A program made the translations under genes and the position numbers. This document shows positions 48,301 to 57,148 of a stretch of 64,000 nt of DNA, piece after piece. The stretch comes from Dermabacter vaginalis (GTDB lineage Bacteria > Actinomycetota > Actinomycetes > Actinomycetales > Dermabacteraceae): the NCBI RefSeq assembly GCF_001678905.1, contig NZ_CP012117.1, positions 2,046,001-2,110,000 on the forward strand, given 5' to 3'. Numbering within the stretch: position 1 is the stretch's first letter; the number at the start of each line of letters is the position of its first letter. The notes under the pieces are model-generated. The model was not told the origin of the DNA. It did not search any database and saw only the letters and a program-made list of their open reading frames with translations.

Positions 48301-50997
48301 GTGAGCGCTCGCAACCTCGTGATCGTTGAGTCCCCCGCGAAGGCAAAGACCATCGGGAAATACCTCGGGGACGATTTCACGGTCGCCGCCTCCGTGGGGC
48401 ACATTCGTGACCTTCCCCTGCCCAAAGAGCTGCCCGCCGACATGAAAAAGGGGCCCTACGGTCGCTTCGCCGTCAACGTCGAAGAGGGCTTCGAGCCCTA
48501 CTACGTCGTGAACCCCGACAAAAAAAAGACTGTCTCCGAGCTCAAGAAGCTCCTCAAAGAGGCCGATGCTCTCTACCTCGCCACCGATGAGGACCGCGAG
48601 GGTGAAGCGATCGCGTGGCATCTTCTCGAGGCCCTCAAGCCGAAGAAATCGCTTCCCGTGTACCGCATGGTTTTCCACGAAATCACGAAGGAAGCCATCC
48701 AGAAGGCACTCACCGAGACTCGCGAGCTCGACATGCCCCTTGTCGATGCGCAGGAAACGCGCCGCATCCTCGACCGTCTCGTGGGCTACGAACTCTCCCC
48801 TGTGCTGTGGCGCAAGGTCCGCCGCGGCACGAGCGCGGGTCGCGTCCAGTCCGTCGCAACGCGCCTCGTTGTGGAGCGCGAACGCGAGCGCATGGCCTTC
48901 ACGTCCGCCTCGTACTGGGATCTGACGGGCGAGTTCATCACGTCTGAGTTGAGTGACCGCAGCGCCGATACGCCCGCGTTCACCGCGCAGTTGCGCACCC
49001 TTGATGGCCAGCGCGTCGCCACGGGACGTGACTTCACCGATACGGGCGAACTCAAGAAGAGCCTCAAGGGAAACGTCACCGTCCTGACCGAGGAAAGCGC
49101 ACAACTTCTCATCGAAGCGCTCGAGGGGGCCAAGGCCACCGTCGGAAATCTCGAGTCCAAGCCTTACACGCGCCGCCCCGCCGCCCCCTTCACCACGAGC
49201 TCCCTCCAGCAGGAGGCGAGCCGCAAGCTGCGCATGGGCGCCCGCCACACGATGTCCACCGCGCAGCGGCTCTACGAAAACGGCTACATCACCTATATGC
49301 GTACCGATTCGGTCGTGCTCTCCGGTGAGGCAATTCGCGCGAGCCGCGCACAGATCCAAGAAATGTACGGCGCAGAGTACGTCCCTGATCGACCCCGCGT
49401 GTACACAAGCAAGTCGCAGGGCGCGCAAGAAGCGCACGAGGCGATTCGCCCTGCCGGTTCGAACTTCCGCACGCCCGCGCAGGTGTCGAACCAGCTAAGC
49501 GGCGACGAGTTCCGCCTGTATGAGCTCATTTGGAAGCGCACTGTGGCCTCGCAGATGGCCGACGCGAAGGGCACGACCACCTCGGTCACGCTCGACGTCG
49601 AGGGCAAGGGCCGCACCGCTCAATTCGGTGCCTCGGGCACGATCATCACATTCCGCGGTTTCCTTGCCGCCTACGAAGAGGGTCGTGACCAATCGCGCTA
49701 TGCCGAGCAGGACGGCAAAGATAAGCGTCTCCCCCAGATGAAGGAAGGCCAGCAGCTGACGGCTGCCGAGTACACGCCGAACGGGCACGAGACCACTCCC
49801 CCGCCGCGCTATACCGAGGCCTCGCTCGTGCGCGCACTCGAGGAACGCGGAATTGGCCGCCCCTCCACGTATGCCGCCACGATCTCGGTGATCCAAGACC
49901 GCGGCTATGTCGAGAAGAAGGGCACGGCGCTCGTGCCGAGCTGGCTCGCCTTTAGCGTTGTGCGTCTTCTCGAGGAGCATTTCGGAAAGCTCGTGGACTA
50001 CGAGTTCACGGCCGACATGGAAGCCGGCCTTGACCGCATCGCGGCGGGCAATACCGACCGCGTGCACTGGCTGAGCGACTTCTATTACGGCAAATCCGGC
50101 TCATTCGACACGCCCGTCGAGGGCGGCCTCAAGGCGACGCTCGACAACCTCGGCGAGATCGACGCGCGCGCGATCAACACCGTCTCGATCGGCAACGGTA
50201 TCGACCTGCGTATGGGCCAGTACGGACCCTACATTGAGCGTGCGGTCGAGGGCTCCGATACGCCTCAGCGCGCGAATGTGCCCGCCGATCTCGCGCCGGA
50301 TGAGCTCACGCTCGAGAAGGCCGAAGAGCTCATGACCCGCGCGAAGGACGACGGCCGCGTGCTTGGCCGCGATCCTGATTCGGGCTTCGAAATCCTCGCG
50401 AAGGATGGCCGCTACGGCCCCTACGTCACGGAAAACCTTGAGCTCGACGAAGAAACGAAGGCGCTTCCAAAAACGAAGCAGCCGAAGCCCCGCACCGCTT
50501 CGCTGTTCAAGGACATGGATCTCGCCACCGTCACTCTCGAGGACGCCCTGAAGCTCCTCTCGCTTCCCCGCGTCGTGGGGAAGGACGCCGAGGGGGTTGA
50601 GATCACCGCGCAAAATGGCCGCTACGGCCCGTACCTCAAGAAGGGCACGGACTCTCGTTCACTCGAGACCGAAGCGCAGCTGTTCACGATCACCGAGGAG
50701 GAAGCCCTCGCGCTCTACGCCCAGCCGAAGCGGCGCGGGCGGGCCGCCGCGAAGCCTCCCATCAAGGAGCTCGGCGTAGATCCCACGAGCGAGAAACCGA
50801 TCGTGATCAAGGACGGCCGCTTCGGCATGTACATCACGGACGGCAAGACCAACGTGACGCTCCGCAAGGATGAATCGCCCGAGACGATGACGCATGAACG
50901 CGCCGTGGAGCGCCTTGCGGAGAAGCGCGCGAAGGGCCCCGCGAAGCGGAAGACGACGCGAAAGTCCAGTTCGCGCGCGAAGTCCTCGAAAAAATAG
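48301..50997 (+). CDS. topA: DNA topoisomerase I
   Basis: Type IA topoisomerase (898 aa) that relaxes negative supercoils. GTG start (VSARNLVIVESPAKAKTIGKYLG) opens the Toprim domain; its DxDxxG-type metal site is ATDEDREGEAIAWHL. The active-site Tyr is near residue 332 in YITYMRTDSVVLS. C-terminal region: four topoisomerase C-repeat modules with recurring NGRYGPY and DGRYGPY motifs, then a Lys/Arg-rich tail (KRKTTRKSSSRAKSSKK). The Cys4 zinc ribbons of E. coli TopA are absent, as is normal for actinobacteria. Confidence 0.96.
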   Translation: MSARNLVIVESPAKAKTIGKYLGDDFTVAASVGHIRDLPLPKELPADMKKGPYGRFAVNVEEGFEPYYVVNPDKKKTVSELKKLLKEADALYLATDEDREGEAIAWHLLEALKPKKSLPVYRMVFHEITKEAIQKALTETRELDMPLVDAQETRRILDRLVGYELSPVLWRKVRRGTSAGRVQSVATRLVVERERERMAFTSASYWDLTGEFITSELSDRSADTPAFTAQLRTLDGQRVATGRDFTDTGELKKSLKGNVTVLTEESAQLLIEALEGAKATVGNLESKPYTRRPAAPFTTSSLQQEASRKLRMGARHTMSTAQRLYENGYITYMRTDSVVLSGEAIRASRAQIQEMYGAEYVPDRPRVYTSKSQGAQEAHEAIRPAGSNFRTPAQVSNQLSGDEFRLYELIWKRTVASQMADAKGTTTSVTLDVEGKGRTAQFGASGTIITFRGFLAAYEEGRDQSRYAEQDGKDKRLPQMKEGQQLTAAEYTPNGHETTPPPRYTEASLVRALEERGIGRPSTYAATISVIQDRGYVEKKGTALVPSWLAFSVVRLLEEHFGKLVDYEFTADMEAGLDRIAAGNTDRVHWLSDFYYGKSGSFDTPVEGGLKATLDNLGEIDARAINTVSIGNGIDLRMGQYGPYIERAVEGSDTPQRANVPADLAPDELTLEKAEELMTRAKDDGRVLGRDPDSGFEILAKDGRYGPYVTENLELDEETKALPKTKQPKPRTASLFKDMDLATVTLEDALKLLSLPRVVGKDAEGVEITAQNGRYGPYLKKGTDSRSLETEAQLFTITEEEALALYAQPKRRGRAAAKPPIKELGVDPTSEKPIVIKDGRFGMYITDGKTNVTLRKDESPETMTHERAVERLAEKRAKGPAKRKTTRKSSSRAKSSKK

Positions 50998-51021
50998 GGG
51001 TAGCCGGCGTACGGTGGTTGC

Positions 51022-52122
51022 ATGACTGCACCACTGACGCTGCCTGCCACTACCGTCCCCGATCCGGCCGAAGCCCCGGGCCTTCGCTGGGGTGTGATCG
51101 CGCCCGGCGGGATCGCCAGGAACTTCATCGGCACGATGCATGCGGCCACCGCTTCGCGCCTCGTGGCGGTGTGCTCGCGTTCGCTCGAGCGCGCACAGGT
51201 TTTCGCGGGGGATTTTGAGTCCGACGCCGGCTGCGCCCACGCCTATGCCAACATTGACGAGTTCCTCGCCCACGAAGGGCTCGAAGCCGTCTACGTAGCC
51301 TCCCCTCACGCGCAGCATTTCGCACTTGCGAAGAAAGTGCTCGAGGCCGGCATTCCCGTCGTGATTGAAAAACCGATGACCCTCAATGCCGATCAGGCAC
51401 GCGAGCTTTTCGCCCTTGGACGTGAGAAGGGCGCGTACGTGCAAGAGGCGATGTGGTCGTGCTTCATGCCGCACTACGACGTGATCCGTCAGGTGATCGA
51501 GTCGGGAGTCATCGGCGAAGTCACCGCGGTCATCGCCGATCACTGCCAGTACTTTCCGTTCGATCCCGAGCATCGGCTGTACGCACCTGAGCTTGGCGGA
51601 GGGGCGCTGCTTGACCTCGGCGTGTACCCACTCGCCTTCGCACACTGGGCTGCGGGATCGCCGAAGCAGGTGCACGCCACGGGAACCCTCACCGCAACGG
51701 GGGTCGACGAGATGGTCTCGATCTCGGGTCTCTCGGGCCGCACCGTCTACGCCGTGCAAACGGGGCTCGGTGCGCGCAGTTCGGTCGAGGCGCACGTGCT
51801 CGGCACACGCGGCAAAATCGACGTGGACTCGTGGTTTTTCGTGCCGAATTCTTTTACCGTGACCCAGTTCGAAGCGGGGGACAACGGAGAAGACGTGACC
51901 GAGCGTTTCACGTACGAGGATTCACTCCCCTACGCCCTTCCCGAGCATCCCGATGGTGGCAACTACGGCATGGCGTTCGAGATTGCAGAGGCCGCACGCA
52001 ACATTCGCGCGGGAAAGCTCGAATCGCAGCGCTGGGGCGAGCGCGACACCCTCGCTGTTCTCGAAGTGATGGATCGCGTGCGTGAGATTGTTGGCGTGCG
52101 CTATCCAGGAGAAGAGAACTAA
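51022..52122 (+). CDS. Gfo/Idh/MocA family oxidoreductase
   Basis: NAD(P)-dependent dehydrogenase of 366 aa acting on a sugar-like or cyclic alcohol. Rossmann motif GVIAPGGIARNFIGTM (GxIxxGGIA) at about 23-38, VYVASPHAQHF, and the EKPM motif (VVIEKPMTLNADQAREL) with the catalytic Lys. The sequence AMWSCFMPHYDVIRQVI resembles the dimeric dihydrodiol dehydrogenase/trans-glucosyl type. The substrate is unknown. Located 24 nt after topA and 35 nt before tmk, so it may be in one transcript with them, though no functional tie is obvious. Confidence 0.85.
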   Translation: MTAPLTLPATTVPDPAEAPGLRWGVIAPGGIARNFIGTMHAATASRLVAVCSRSLERAQVFAGDFESDAGCAHAYANIDEFLAHEGLEAVYVASPHAQHFALAKKVLEAGIPVVIEKPMTLNADQARELFALGREKGAYVQEAMWSCFMPHYDVIRQVIESGVIGEVTAVIADHCQYFPFDPEHRLYAPELGGGALLDLGVYPLAFAHWAAGSPKQVHATGTLTATGVDEMVSISGLSGRTVYAVQTGLGARSSVEAHVLGTRGKIDVDSWFFVPNSFTVTQFEAGDNGEDVTERFTYEDSLPYALPEHPDGGNYGMAFEIAEAARNIRAGKLESQRWGERDTLAVLEVMDRVREIVGVRYPGEEN

Positions 52123-52157
52123 GGGGCGCATTCATGCGCACCTGAGACAATGGGGCC

Positions 52158-52919
52158 ATGTCGAGCATCGATCCCACAGCACCGCGCACGCCTCTCACTC
52201 CCGCCACGGCTTCGCCTTCGCCCACGGGCCTTTTCGTGACGTTCGAGGGTGGCGATGGAGGCGGCAAGAGCACGCAAATTCCGCTGCTCGAAAAATGGCT
52301 TCGCAGCGAAAGCTCCCCTTTCGCGGGGGCCGAGGTCACCGTGACGAAGGAGCCGGGCGGTAGTCCGCTCGGCGCCCAGATCAGGGAGCTGATCCTCCAC
52401 TCCGATCACGTTTCTGACCGCTGCGAGGCTTTGCTTTACGCTGCCGATCGCGCTCATCACGTCGAGACCGTCGTGCGGCCAGCCCTCGAATCAGGCGGGA
52501 TCGTCGTCGGCGACCGCTACCTCGATTCCTCCGTCGCGTATCAGGGGGCGGGTCGAGCGCTCGACCCGAGCGATGTGTATGAGCTCTCCATGTGGGCTAC
52601 CCAGGGTCTCCTCCCCCATGTCACGTTCCTCCTCGACATCACCCCCGAGGCTCTCGCCGAACGCCGCGAGAAAGCCTCGCTCGATCGCCTCGAGCGCGAG
52701 GGCATCGAGTTCCACGAGGCCGTACGTGCCGCCTTCCTCGATCTCGCACGCCGCGACCACGAGCGGTGGATCGTGATCGACGCTTCGCGGTCGATCGACG
52801 ACGTCCACGTCGAGATCACGCAACGCCTCGCGGACTGGGTTCGCGTCAATGCCCATACCCTCACCGGAGCGGCCGAGCATCCCGTCGAGGGCACTACCGA
52901 ACCGGATTCGCTCCTGTGA
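52158..52919 (+). CDS. tmk: Thymidylate kinase
   Basis: Phosphorylates dTMP to dTDP. P-loop FEGGDGGGKSTQIPLLEKWL (about 27-45), DR-type motif VVGDRYLDSSVAYQGAGR with the Arg and Ser/Tyr contacts, and the LID region DITPEALAERREKASLDRLE. At 253 aa it is longer than the typical 205-215: about 25 extra N-terminal Pro/Thr/Ser-rich residues and about 20 C-terminal ones, both probably disordered. Its stop overlaps the holB start (GTGA), the tmk-holB pairing common in bacteria. Confidence 0.95.
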   Translation: MSSIDPTAPRTPLTPATASPSPTGLFVTFEGGDGGGKSTQIPLLEKWLRSESSPFAGAEVTVTKEPGGSPLGAQIRELILHSDHVSDRCEALLYAADRAHHVETVVRPALESGGIVVGDRYLDSSVAYQGAGRALDPSDVYELSMWATQGLLPHVTFLLDITPEALAERREKASLDRLEREGIEFHEAVRAAFLDLARRDHERWIVIDASRSIDDVHVEITQRLADWVRVNAHTLTGAAEHPVEGTTEPDSLL

Positions 52920-54064
52920 GCGTCTACGACACGGTCGTGGGCCAAGCAGCCGCGGTCGCGCAGCTGTCACGTGCGGCCTCGCCCGAAGGCTCTCTCGCCC
53001 AGGCGTGGCTCATCGCGGGCCCGCCCGGTTCCGGTCGCTCGAGCATCGCGCGTGCCTTCGCCGCGAGCCTCTTGTGCGACAACCCCGTGAGCGGCCAGGG
53101 CTGCGGCGAGTGCCAGCCGTGCCGCACCGTCCTCGCGGGCAGCCACGGCGACATTACGGTCGTGCGCACCGAGACGCTCACGATCTCGAAGAATGAGGTC
53201 CGTGAGCTCGTGGCGACCGCGCAACGCGCGCCCTCTTCGGGCCGCCACCGCGTGCTCATCATTGAGGATGCCGACCGCATGAGCCCCGGTACGTTCAACG
53301 TGCTCCTCAAGGCCATCGAGGAACCGCCCCCGCGAACCGTATGGATGCTGTGCGTACCCTCGCCCCAGGACCTCGCGCAGACGATCCGTTCGCGCTGCCG
53401 CGTCGTCAACCTCCAAGTGCCTCCGCCCGAAGCCGTCGCCGCGCTCCTCATCGACCGTGATGGGATTTCACCCGAACTTGCGCACCGAGCCGCCGCGAGC
53501 GCCCAGGGTCACATCGGGATCGCCCGCCGCTACGGTCTGAACCCCGATTCTCTTGCCGAGCGCGAGGATTCGGCGCGGAAGCTTCTTGCACTCACCAGCG
53601 TCGGCCACGCCATCGCCTTCGCGAAAACGCTCATCGAACGCGCCGAATCCGAGGCGCACGCCGAAGCGGACGAGGCGAGTTCGCGCGAACGCGAAGCGTT
53701 TATGCGCGGTGCTGGAATCGAACCTGGCGGGCGCATCCCGCCAGCTCTTCGCGCCCAGGTCAAGGCCCTCGACGACGAAGCGAAGCGGCGCGCAACCCGG
53801 CTTGTCCGTGACGTCATCGACCGCTATCTGCTTGACATCCACTCGGTGCTTCGGGACGTGCTCGCGCTTCAGCTTGAAACTGACGCGCCACTCGTCAATC
53901 CCGGCATTGAGCGCGAGCTGAGCGAGCGCACGCGCGTGCACTCGCCGGAGACGACTCTCGCGCTCCTCGATGCCGTGGGCACGGCACGCGAGCGGGTCGG
54001 CATGAACGTGCCGCCGCAACTCGCACTCGAGGCGCTCCTCGCCGCGATCGTCGCGGTGCGCTGA
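52916..54064 (+). CDS. holB: DNA polymerase III delta' subunit
   Basis: Clamp-loader subunit (382 aa). The GTG at 52916 overlaps the tmk stop and gives VSVYDTVVGQAAAVAQL. The AAA+ loop is AGPPGSGRSSIARAFAA; the Walker Lys is replaced by Arg (GSGRSS), expected for delta', which does not hydrolyse ATP. Zinc module: CDNPVSGQGCGECQPC. SRC motif in IRSRCRVVNL; sensor-like LLKAIEEPPPRTVWML. The C-terminal domain (from about 210) is helical and charged. Confidence 0.93.
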   Translation: MSVYDTVVGQAAAVAQLSRAASPEGSLAQAWLIAGPPGSGRSSIARAFAASLLCDNPVSGQGCGECQPCRTVLAGSHGDITVVRTETLTISKNEVRELVATAQRAPSSGRHRVLIIEDADRMSPGTFNVLLKAIEEPPPRTVWMLCVPSPQDLAQTIRSRCRVVNLQVPPPEAVAALLIDRDGISPELAHRAAASAQGHIGIARRYGLNPDSLAEREDSARKLLALTSVGHAIAFAKTLIERAESEAHAEADEASSREREAFMRGAGIEPGGRIPPALRAQVKALDDEAKRRATRLVRDVIDRYLLDIHSVLRDVLALQLETDAPLVNPGIERELSERTRVHSPETTLALLDAVGTARERVGMNVPPQLALEALLAAIVAVR

Positions 54065-54070
54065 ACCTCT

Positions 54071-54943
54071 TTACTCTTCCTCGGTGGCCTTCTTCGCGGC
54101 GAGCTTTTCCTGCTCTTTCTTCAGGAGCGCCTCGTCGATGATCGACTTTTCCTCGAACCGGTCTTCGTAGTCCACGGCTTCTTCGTCGAGGACCTTCTCG
54201 GGTAGGTCCCCCGCGATGCTCTGCTTCTCGGCGTCGGTTTCCGAGTGCGCACCGCAGCCGTATTGGAGCGACACGACGCGACCATCGGCAGGCGACCACT
54301 CATTCGTGCAAATGCCGAACTCCTGACGCAGTGAACCATTGAGCAGGGAGAGGAAACCGCACGAGGCGCACTGCGCCTTCACCGTGCCTTTGCGCCCGCG
54401 CTTGCTGACTTCACGAGGCCCGAAGTTGCCGCTCATCCAGCGTTTCGCGGCGTCCTCGCGACCCTCGCGCGACAGCACTCGCTTGCGGCCGAGTCCGAGC
54501 TCCCACATGGCCACTCGATCAGCTTCTTCGTCGTCGGTTTGTTCGTAGCCGTGCTCCAGGCGAGAGTCGTCGGCGCTGTAGGGGAGCACATCGTTTTCCC
54601 CAACATCGCCGGGGCGCAAACGTTCGGACCACGGCTCCCATTCGGGGGCAAGAAGCGATTCTTCGCCTGGAAGGAGCGCGGTTTCGCACACGGTCGCGAC
54701 CTTCGCGCGGGGAGCACGAGCGAGTACCGCGATCCAGGTCCACCCCGCGTACCCGGGCATCGTCGCCTCAAAAAAGTGCGTCACGAGGCGCTCACCGCTT
54801 GCCTCGGCGCGTACGTGCGCGCCAACCTGATCAGGCTCGGCAACCTCGAGTACGGCGGCGGCAGCCTGTTCAATCGCGGCCGCGCACACGGCATCGAGCT
54901 TCGGGGCGCGCGTGCGCGCCTTCGCGGGGGCGGTAAGAGTCAT
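54071..54943 (-). CDS. DUF3027 family protein
   Basis: 290-residue actinobacterial protein of unknown function. The N-terminal half has the DUF3027 signature: HFFEATMPGYAGWTWIAVLARA and the acid-rich LLPGEESLLAPEWEPWSERLRPGD. A probable zinc-binding region follows (CASCGFLSLLNGSLRQEFGIC, then GCGAH). The C-terminus is a charged helix (Lys/Glu). It starts 3 nt after the stop of the cold-shock gene, a pairing also known in mycobacteria and corynebacteria, so a role linked to RNA or cold response is possible but unproven. Confidence 0.85.
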   Translation of the reverse strand: MTLTAPAKARTRAPKLDAVCAAAIEQAAAAVLEVAEPDQVGAHVRAEASGERLVTHFFEATMPGYAGWTWIAVLARAPRAKVATVCETALLPGEESLLAPEWEPWSERLRPGDVGENDVLPYSADDSRLEHGYEQTDDEEADRVAMWELGLGRKRVLSREGREDAAKRWMSGNFGPREVSKRGRKGTVKAQCASCGFLSLLNGSLRQEFGICTNEWSPADGRVVSLQYGCGAHSETDAEKQSIAGDLPEKVLDEEAVDYEDRFEEKSIIDEALLKKEQEKLAAKKATEEE

Positions 54944-54946
54944 GAA

Positions 54947-55330
54947 TTAAGCCTCAAAGTTGTCGGCAACAGCACGCAACACGGTCGCGATTTTCTGTGC
55001 ATGACCCCTATCGGGGTAGCGGCCGTGACGCAGCCCATTCGAGGCTCCGTCGAGAAGTTGGATGAGATCTTCGACCATGACGGCCATGTCCTCGGGCTTA
55101 ACGCGACGGGCGCGAGCAATGCTCGGTGCAGGATCGAGAAGGCGCAGGGTGAGCGCCTGGGGGCCACGGCTGCCATCGACCATGTCGAACTCAACGCGCT
55201 GGCCCTTGCGTAGCTGCTGAACCCCTTCGGGGAGGGTCGACGCATGCACGTACACGCTCTGGCCATCCTCGCTCACGAGGAAACCAAAGCCTTTTTCAGC
55301 GTCAAAGAACTTGACCTTGCCGTTCGGCAC
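54947..55330 (-). CDS. Cold-shock domain protein with C-terminal extension
   Basis: RNA/ssDNA-binding protein (127 aa). Residues 1-66 are a canonical cold-shock OB fold with RNP1 as [11 protein letters not shown] and RNP2 as VYVHAST. The remaining 60 residues are an extension, partly helical ([17 protein letters not shown] ... [13 protein letters not shown]), found in actinobacterial CspB-like proteins. Expected to melt RNA structure. First gene of a two-gene unit with DUF3027. A TAGACTAG -10 element lies 51 nt upstream. Confidence 0.9.
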   Translation of the reverse strand: MPNGKVKFFDAEKGFGFLVSEDGQSVYVHASTLPEGVQQLRKGQRVEFDMVDGSRGPQALTLRLLDPAPSIARARRVKPEDMAVMVEDLIQLLDGASNGLRHGRYPDRGHAQKIATVLRAVADNFEA

Positions 55331-55380
55331 AGTGATTCCTGCCTTTTCTCTCGAGCGCTCACGCGCGTGAAACAGGCTCT

Positions 55381-55386
55381 AGTCTA
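55381..55386 (-). promoter_or_regulatory. Probable -10 element of the cold-shock gene
   Basis: TAGACT (in GATAGACTAGAG) 51 nt upstream of the ATG. A TTCCAC about 16 nt further up could serve as -35. Same 8-mer TAGACTAG as at the MATE and fadD genes. Confidence 0.45.
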
Positions 55387-55534
55387 TCGCGAGCGCTCCG
55401 CCGTGGAAAAGGGCAGGCGGTGCCATCACAGCACAGGTCACCTCTGCGCGATATCCAAGGTTCACCGGGTGGGCTTTCGAGTCCGACGCCAGTGCCGCCA
55501 CGGGGCTTCTTTCTTTTGAAGGCGCGCCTTCGCG

Positions 55535-56212
55535 TTACTGAGTGAACGCGCTTGGGCATGGAGTCTCGAGTTTCGCGAGCGGGCACTGGGCACACGCAGG
55601 TTTTCGCGCCGTGCAGAGGTTCCGCCCATGGAAGATCAACCGGTGCGAAAGCATCGTGAGGTCCACGAGGTCCCGGCAACCGTCGGACTCGGTACGCGCC
55701 GTCACGTCCCGCTCAACCGTGCGCGGAGTGGTGCTTTCGCTCCAACCGAGCCTTCGCGCAAGTCGACCCACGTGCGTATCGACCGTGAGCAGTGAGTGAC
55801 CGAACCACACTCCGCGCACGACATGCGCCGTTTTCCGCCCCACGCCCGCGAGTGATTCGAGGGCCTTTTGATCGTCGGGCACCTCTCCGCCGAAGTCTGT
55901 GGCAAGGCGCGCGGAGAGCTCCTGCACGTGGCGGGTGCGGCGCGTGGCCATCCCAAGTGGGCGCAAAATAGACTCGATCTCCTCCTCGGGCGCGGATGCC
56001 ATCGCTTGCGCATGTGGCCAGCGTTCGAACAGCTCGGGAGTCACGGCGTTCACCCGCGCGTCCGTGGTTTGCGCCGAGAGCACGGTCGCCACGAGAAGTT
56101 CGAACGCCGTAGAAAAGTTCAGTTCGCATTTCGCGTCGGGATAGAGCTTCGCGAGCTCGAAATCGACACGCTCCACCGCGGGAATTGCCTGGTCCTTCAG
56201 TCCCGAATTCAT
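55535..56212 (-). CDS. nth: Endonuclease III
   Basis: Base-excision repair glycosylase/AP lyase for oxidised pyrimidines (225 aa from the ATG at 56212; a longer frame adds 25 Arg-rich residues). Helix-hairpin-helix LESLAGVGRKTAHVV with the catalytic Lys, and the catalytic Asp in LTVDTHVGRLARRLGW. The C-terminal Fe-S loop reads C-x6-C-x2-C-x8-C (CTARKPACAQCPLAK then LETPC), with the last spacing longer than the classical x5. Divergent from crp with 163 nt between starts, as in mycobacteria. Confidence 0.92.
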   Translation of the reverse strand: MNSGLKDQAIPAVERVDFELAKLYPDAKCELNFSTAFELLVATVLSAQTTDARVNAVTPELFERWPHAQAMASAPEEEIESILRPLGMATRRTRHVQELSARLATDFGGEVPDDQKALESLAGVGRKTAHVVRGVWFGHSLLTVDTHVGRLARRLGWSESTTPRTVERDVTARTESDGCRDLVDLTMLSHRLIFHGRNLCTARKPACAQCPLAKLETPCPSAFTQ

Positions 56213-56278
56213 GAAGCCATTGTGCACTCGTGTCCAGGGACGCAGAAACCGCGCGGCAAGTTTCCGGATTTCTCTAGG

Positions 56279-56333
56279 CCTGATCACGAATCAGGTATTA
56301 GTGTTAAGAAGTACGCGTGTGCGCAATGCACAC
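56279..56333 (+). promoter_or_regulatory. Two inverted repeats in the nth-crp intergenic region
   Basis: CCTGAT-CACGA-ATCAGG (56279-56295) and GTGTGC-GCAAT-GCACAC (56317-56333), each a perfect 6+5+6 palindrome. The second contains TGTG-N7-CACA, close to the Crp/GlxR consensus TGTG-N8-CACA but one base shorter. It lies 43 nt before the crp start and could mediate autoregulation. Confidence 0.45.
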
Positions 56334-56375
56334 CCCAAAAATTTCCGCTACACCAGCGCAACCACAGGAGGAACC

Positions 56376-57053
56376 GTGGACGAGAACATCGTTCGTTCAG
56401 CACCGCTATTCGCCGCGCTCGATGACGACGGCAAGCAGGCTGTCCTCGCTTCGATGACTCAGGAGGACTTCCACCGCGGCTCGGTCGTGTTCCGCGAAGG
56501 TGACCAGGGCGACCGCCTCTTTATCATCGCGAGCGGCAAGGTTAAGGTCGGTCACGCCTCCGGCGACGGTCGCGAGAACCTTCTCGCTGTGCTCGGCCCG
56601 GGCGAAACCCTCGGCGAGCTTTCGCTTTTCGATCCGGCACCGCGTAACGCCACGGCAACCGCCGTTGCCGAGACGACTCTCTACTCCCTCTCTCAGCAGG
56701 ATCTCTACCGTGTGCTCGCCCAGCGCCCCGAGGTAGCCCGCCACCTCCTCGCTTCGCTCGCACGCCGCCTGCGCAAGACCAACGATTCGCTCGCGGATCT
56801 CGTGTTCGCGGACGTTCCCGGCCGTGTCGCGAAGAACCTCCTCGACCTCGCTCAGCGCTTCGGCCGCCAAAGCGATGAGGGCATCATGGTCTCGCACGGC
56901 CTTACGCAGGAAGAGCTCGCCCAGCTCGTCGGCGCTTCGCGCGAAACAGTGAACAAGGCACTCGCCGACTTTGCACACCGCAACTGGATTCGCCTCGAGG
57001 CTCGCGCCGTGCTGCTCCTCGACATCGAGCGTCTGCGCCGCCGCGCACGCTAA
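56376..57053 (+). CDS. crp: Crp/GlxR-type cAMP receptor transcription factor
   Basis: Global regulator of 225 aa (mycobacterial CRP is 224). GTG at 56376 has AGGAGG 6 nt upstream (VDENIVRSAPLFAALDD). The cyclic-nucleotide domain has the phosphate-binding cassette GETLGELSLFDPAPRNATATA with Glu and Arg for cAMP. The dimer helix is followed by a winged helix (LTQEELAQLVGASRETVNKALADF). It sits between nth and an MBL-fold gene as in M. tuberculosis Rv3676. A strong terminator follows. Confidence 0.94.
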   Translation: MDENIVRSAPLFAALDDDGKQAVLASMTQEDFHRGSVVFREGDQGDRLFIIASGKVKVGHASGDGRENLLAVLGPGETLGELSLFDPAPRNATATAVAETTLYSLSQQDLYRVLAQRPEVARHLLASLARRLRKTNDSLADLVFADVPGRVAKNLLDLAQRFGRQSDEGIMVSHGLTQEELAQLVGASRETVNKALADFAHRNWIRLEARAVLLLDIERLRRRAR

Positions 57054-57078
57054 GGAACGCGCGAAACACTCTGCAACA

Positions 57079-57122
57079 AAGGAAGGGAGCGAACCCCTAG
57101 CGGTTCGCTCCCTTCCTTTTTC
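57079..57122. terminator. Strong terminator between crp and the MBL-fold gene
   Basis: AAGGAAGGGAGCGAACC / GGTTCGCTCCCTTCCTT with a short CCTAGC loop and a following T-run (CCTTTTTCTT) on the plus strand. The A-rich opposite flank can also serve the convergent minus-strand gene. Confidence 0.88.
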
Positions 57123-57148
57123 TTACGGCTCTCGCCTCATGAGCGCGG

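Noticed and set aside
47830-49437. Long minus-strand open frame across the methyltransferase-topA junction
   Set aside because: Spans two real plus-strand genes and the intergenic region; no recognisable product.
50659-51795. Minus-strand frame opposite topA end and the oxidoreductase
   Set aside because: Antisense composition artefact; both plus-strand genes have clear motifs.
55518-55531. Perfect palindrome GAAGGCGCGCCTTC after nth
   Set aside because: No loop and no T-run, so not a convincing terminator; could be chance in GC-rich DNA. Left as a note only.
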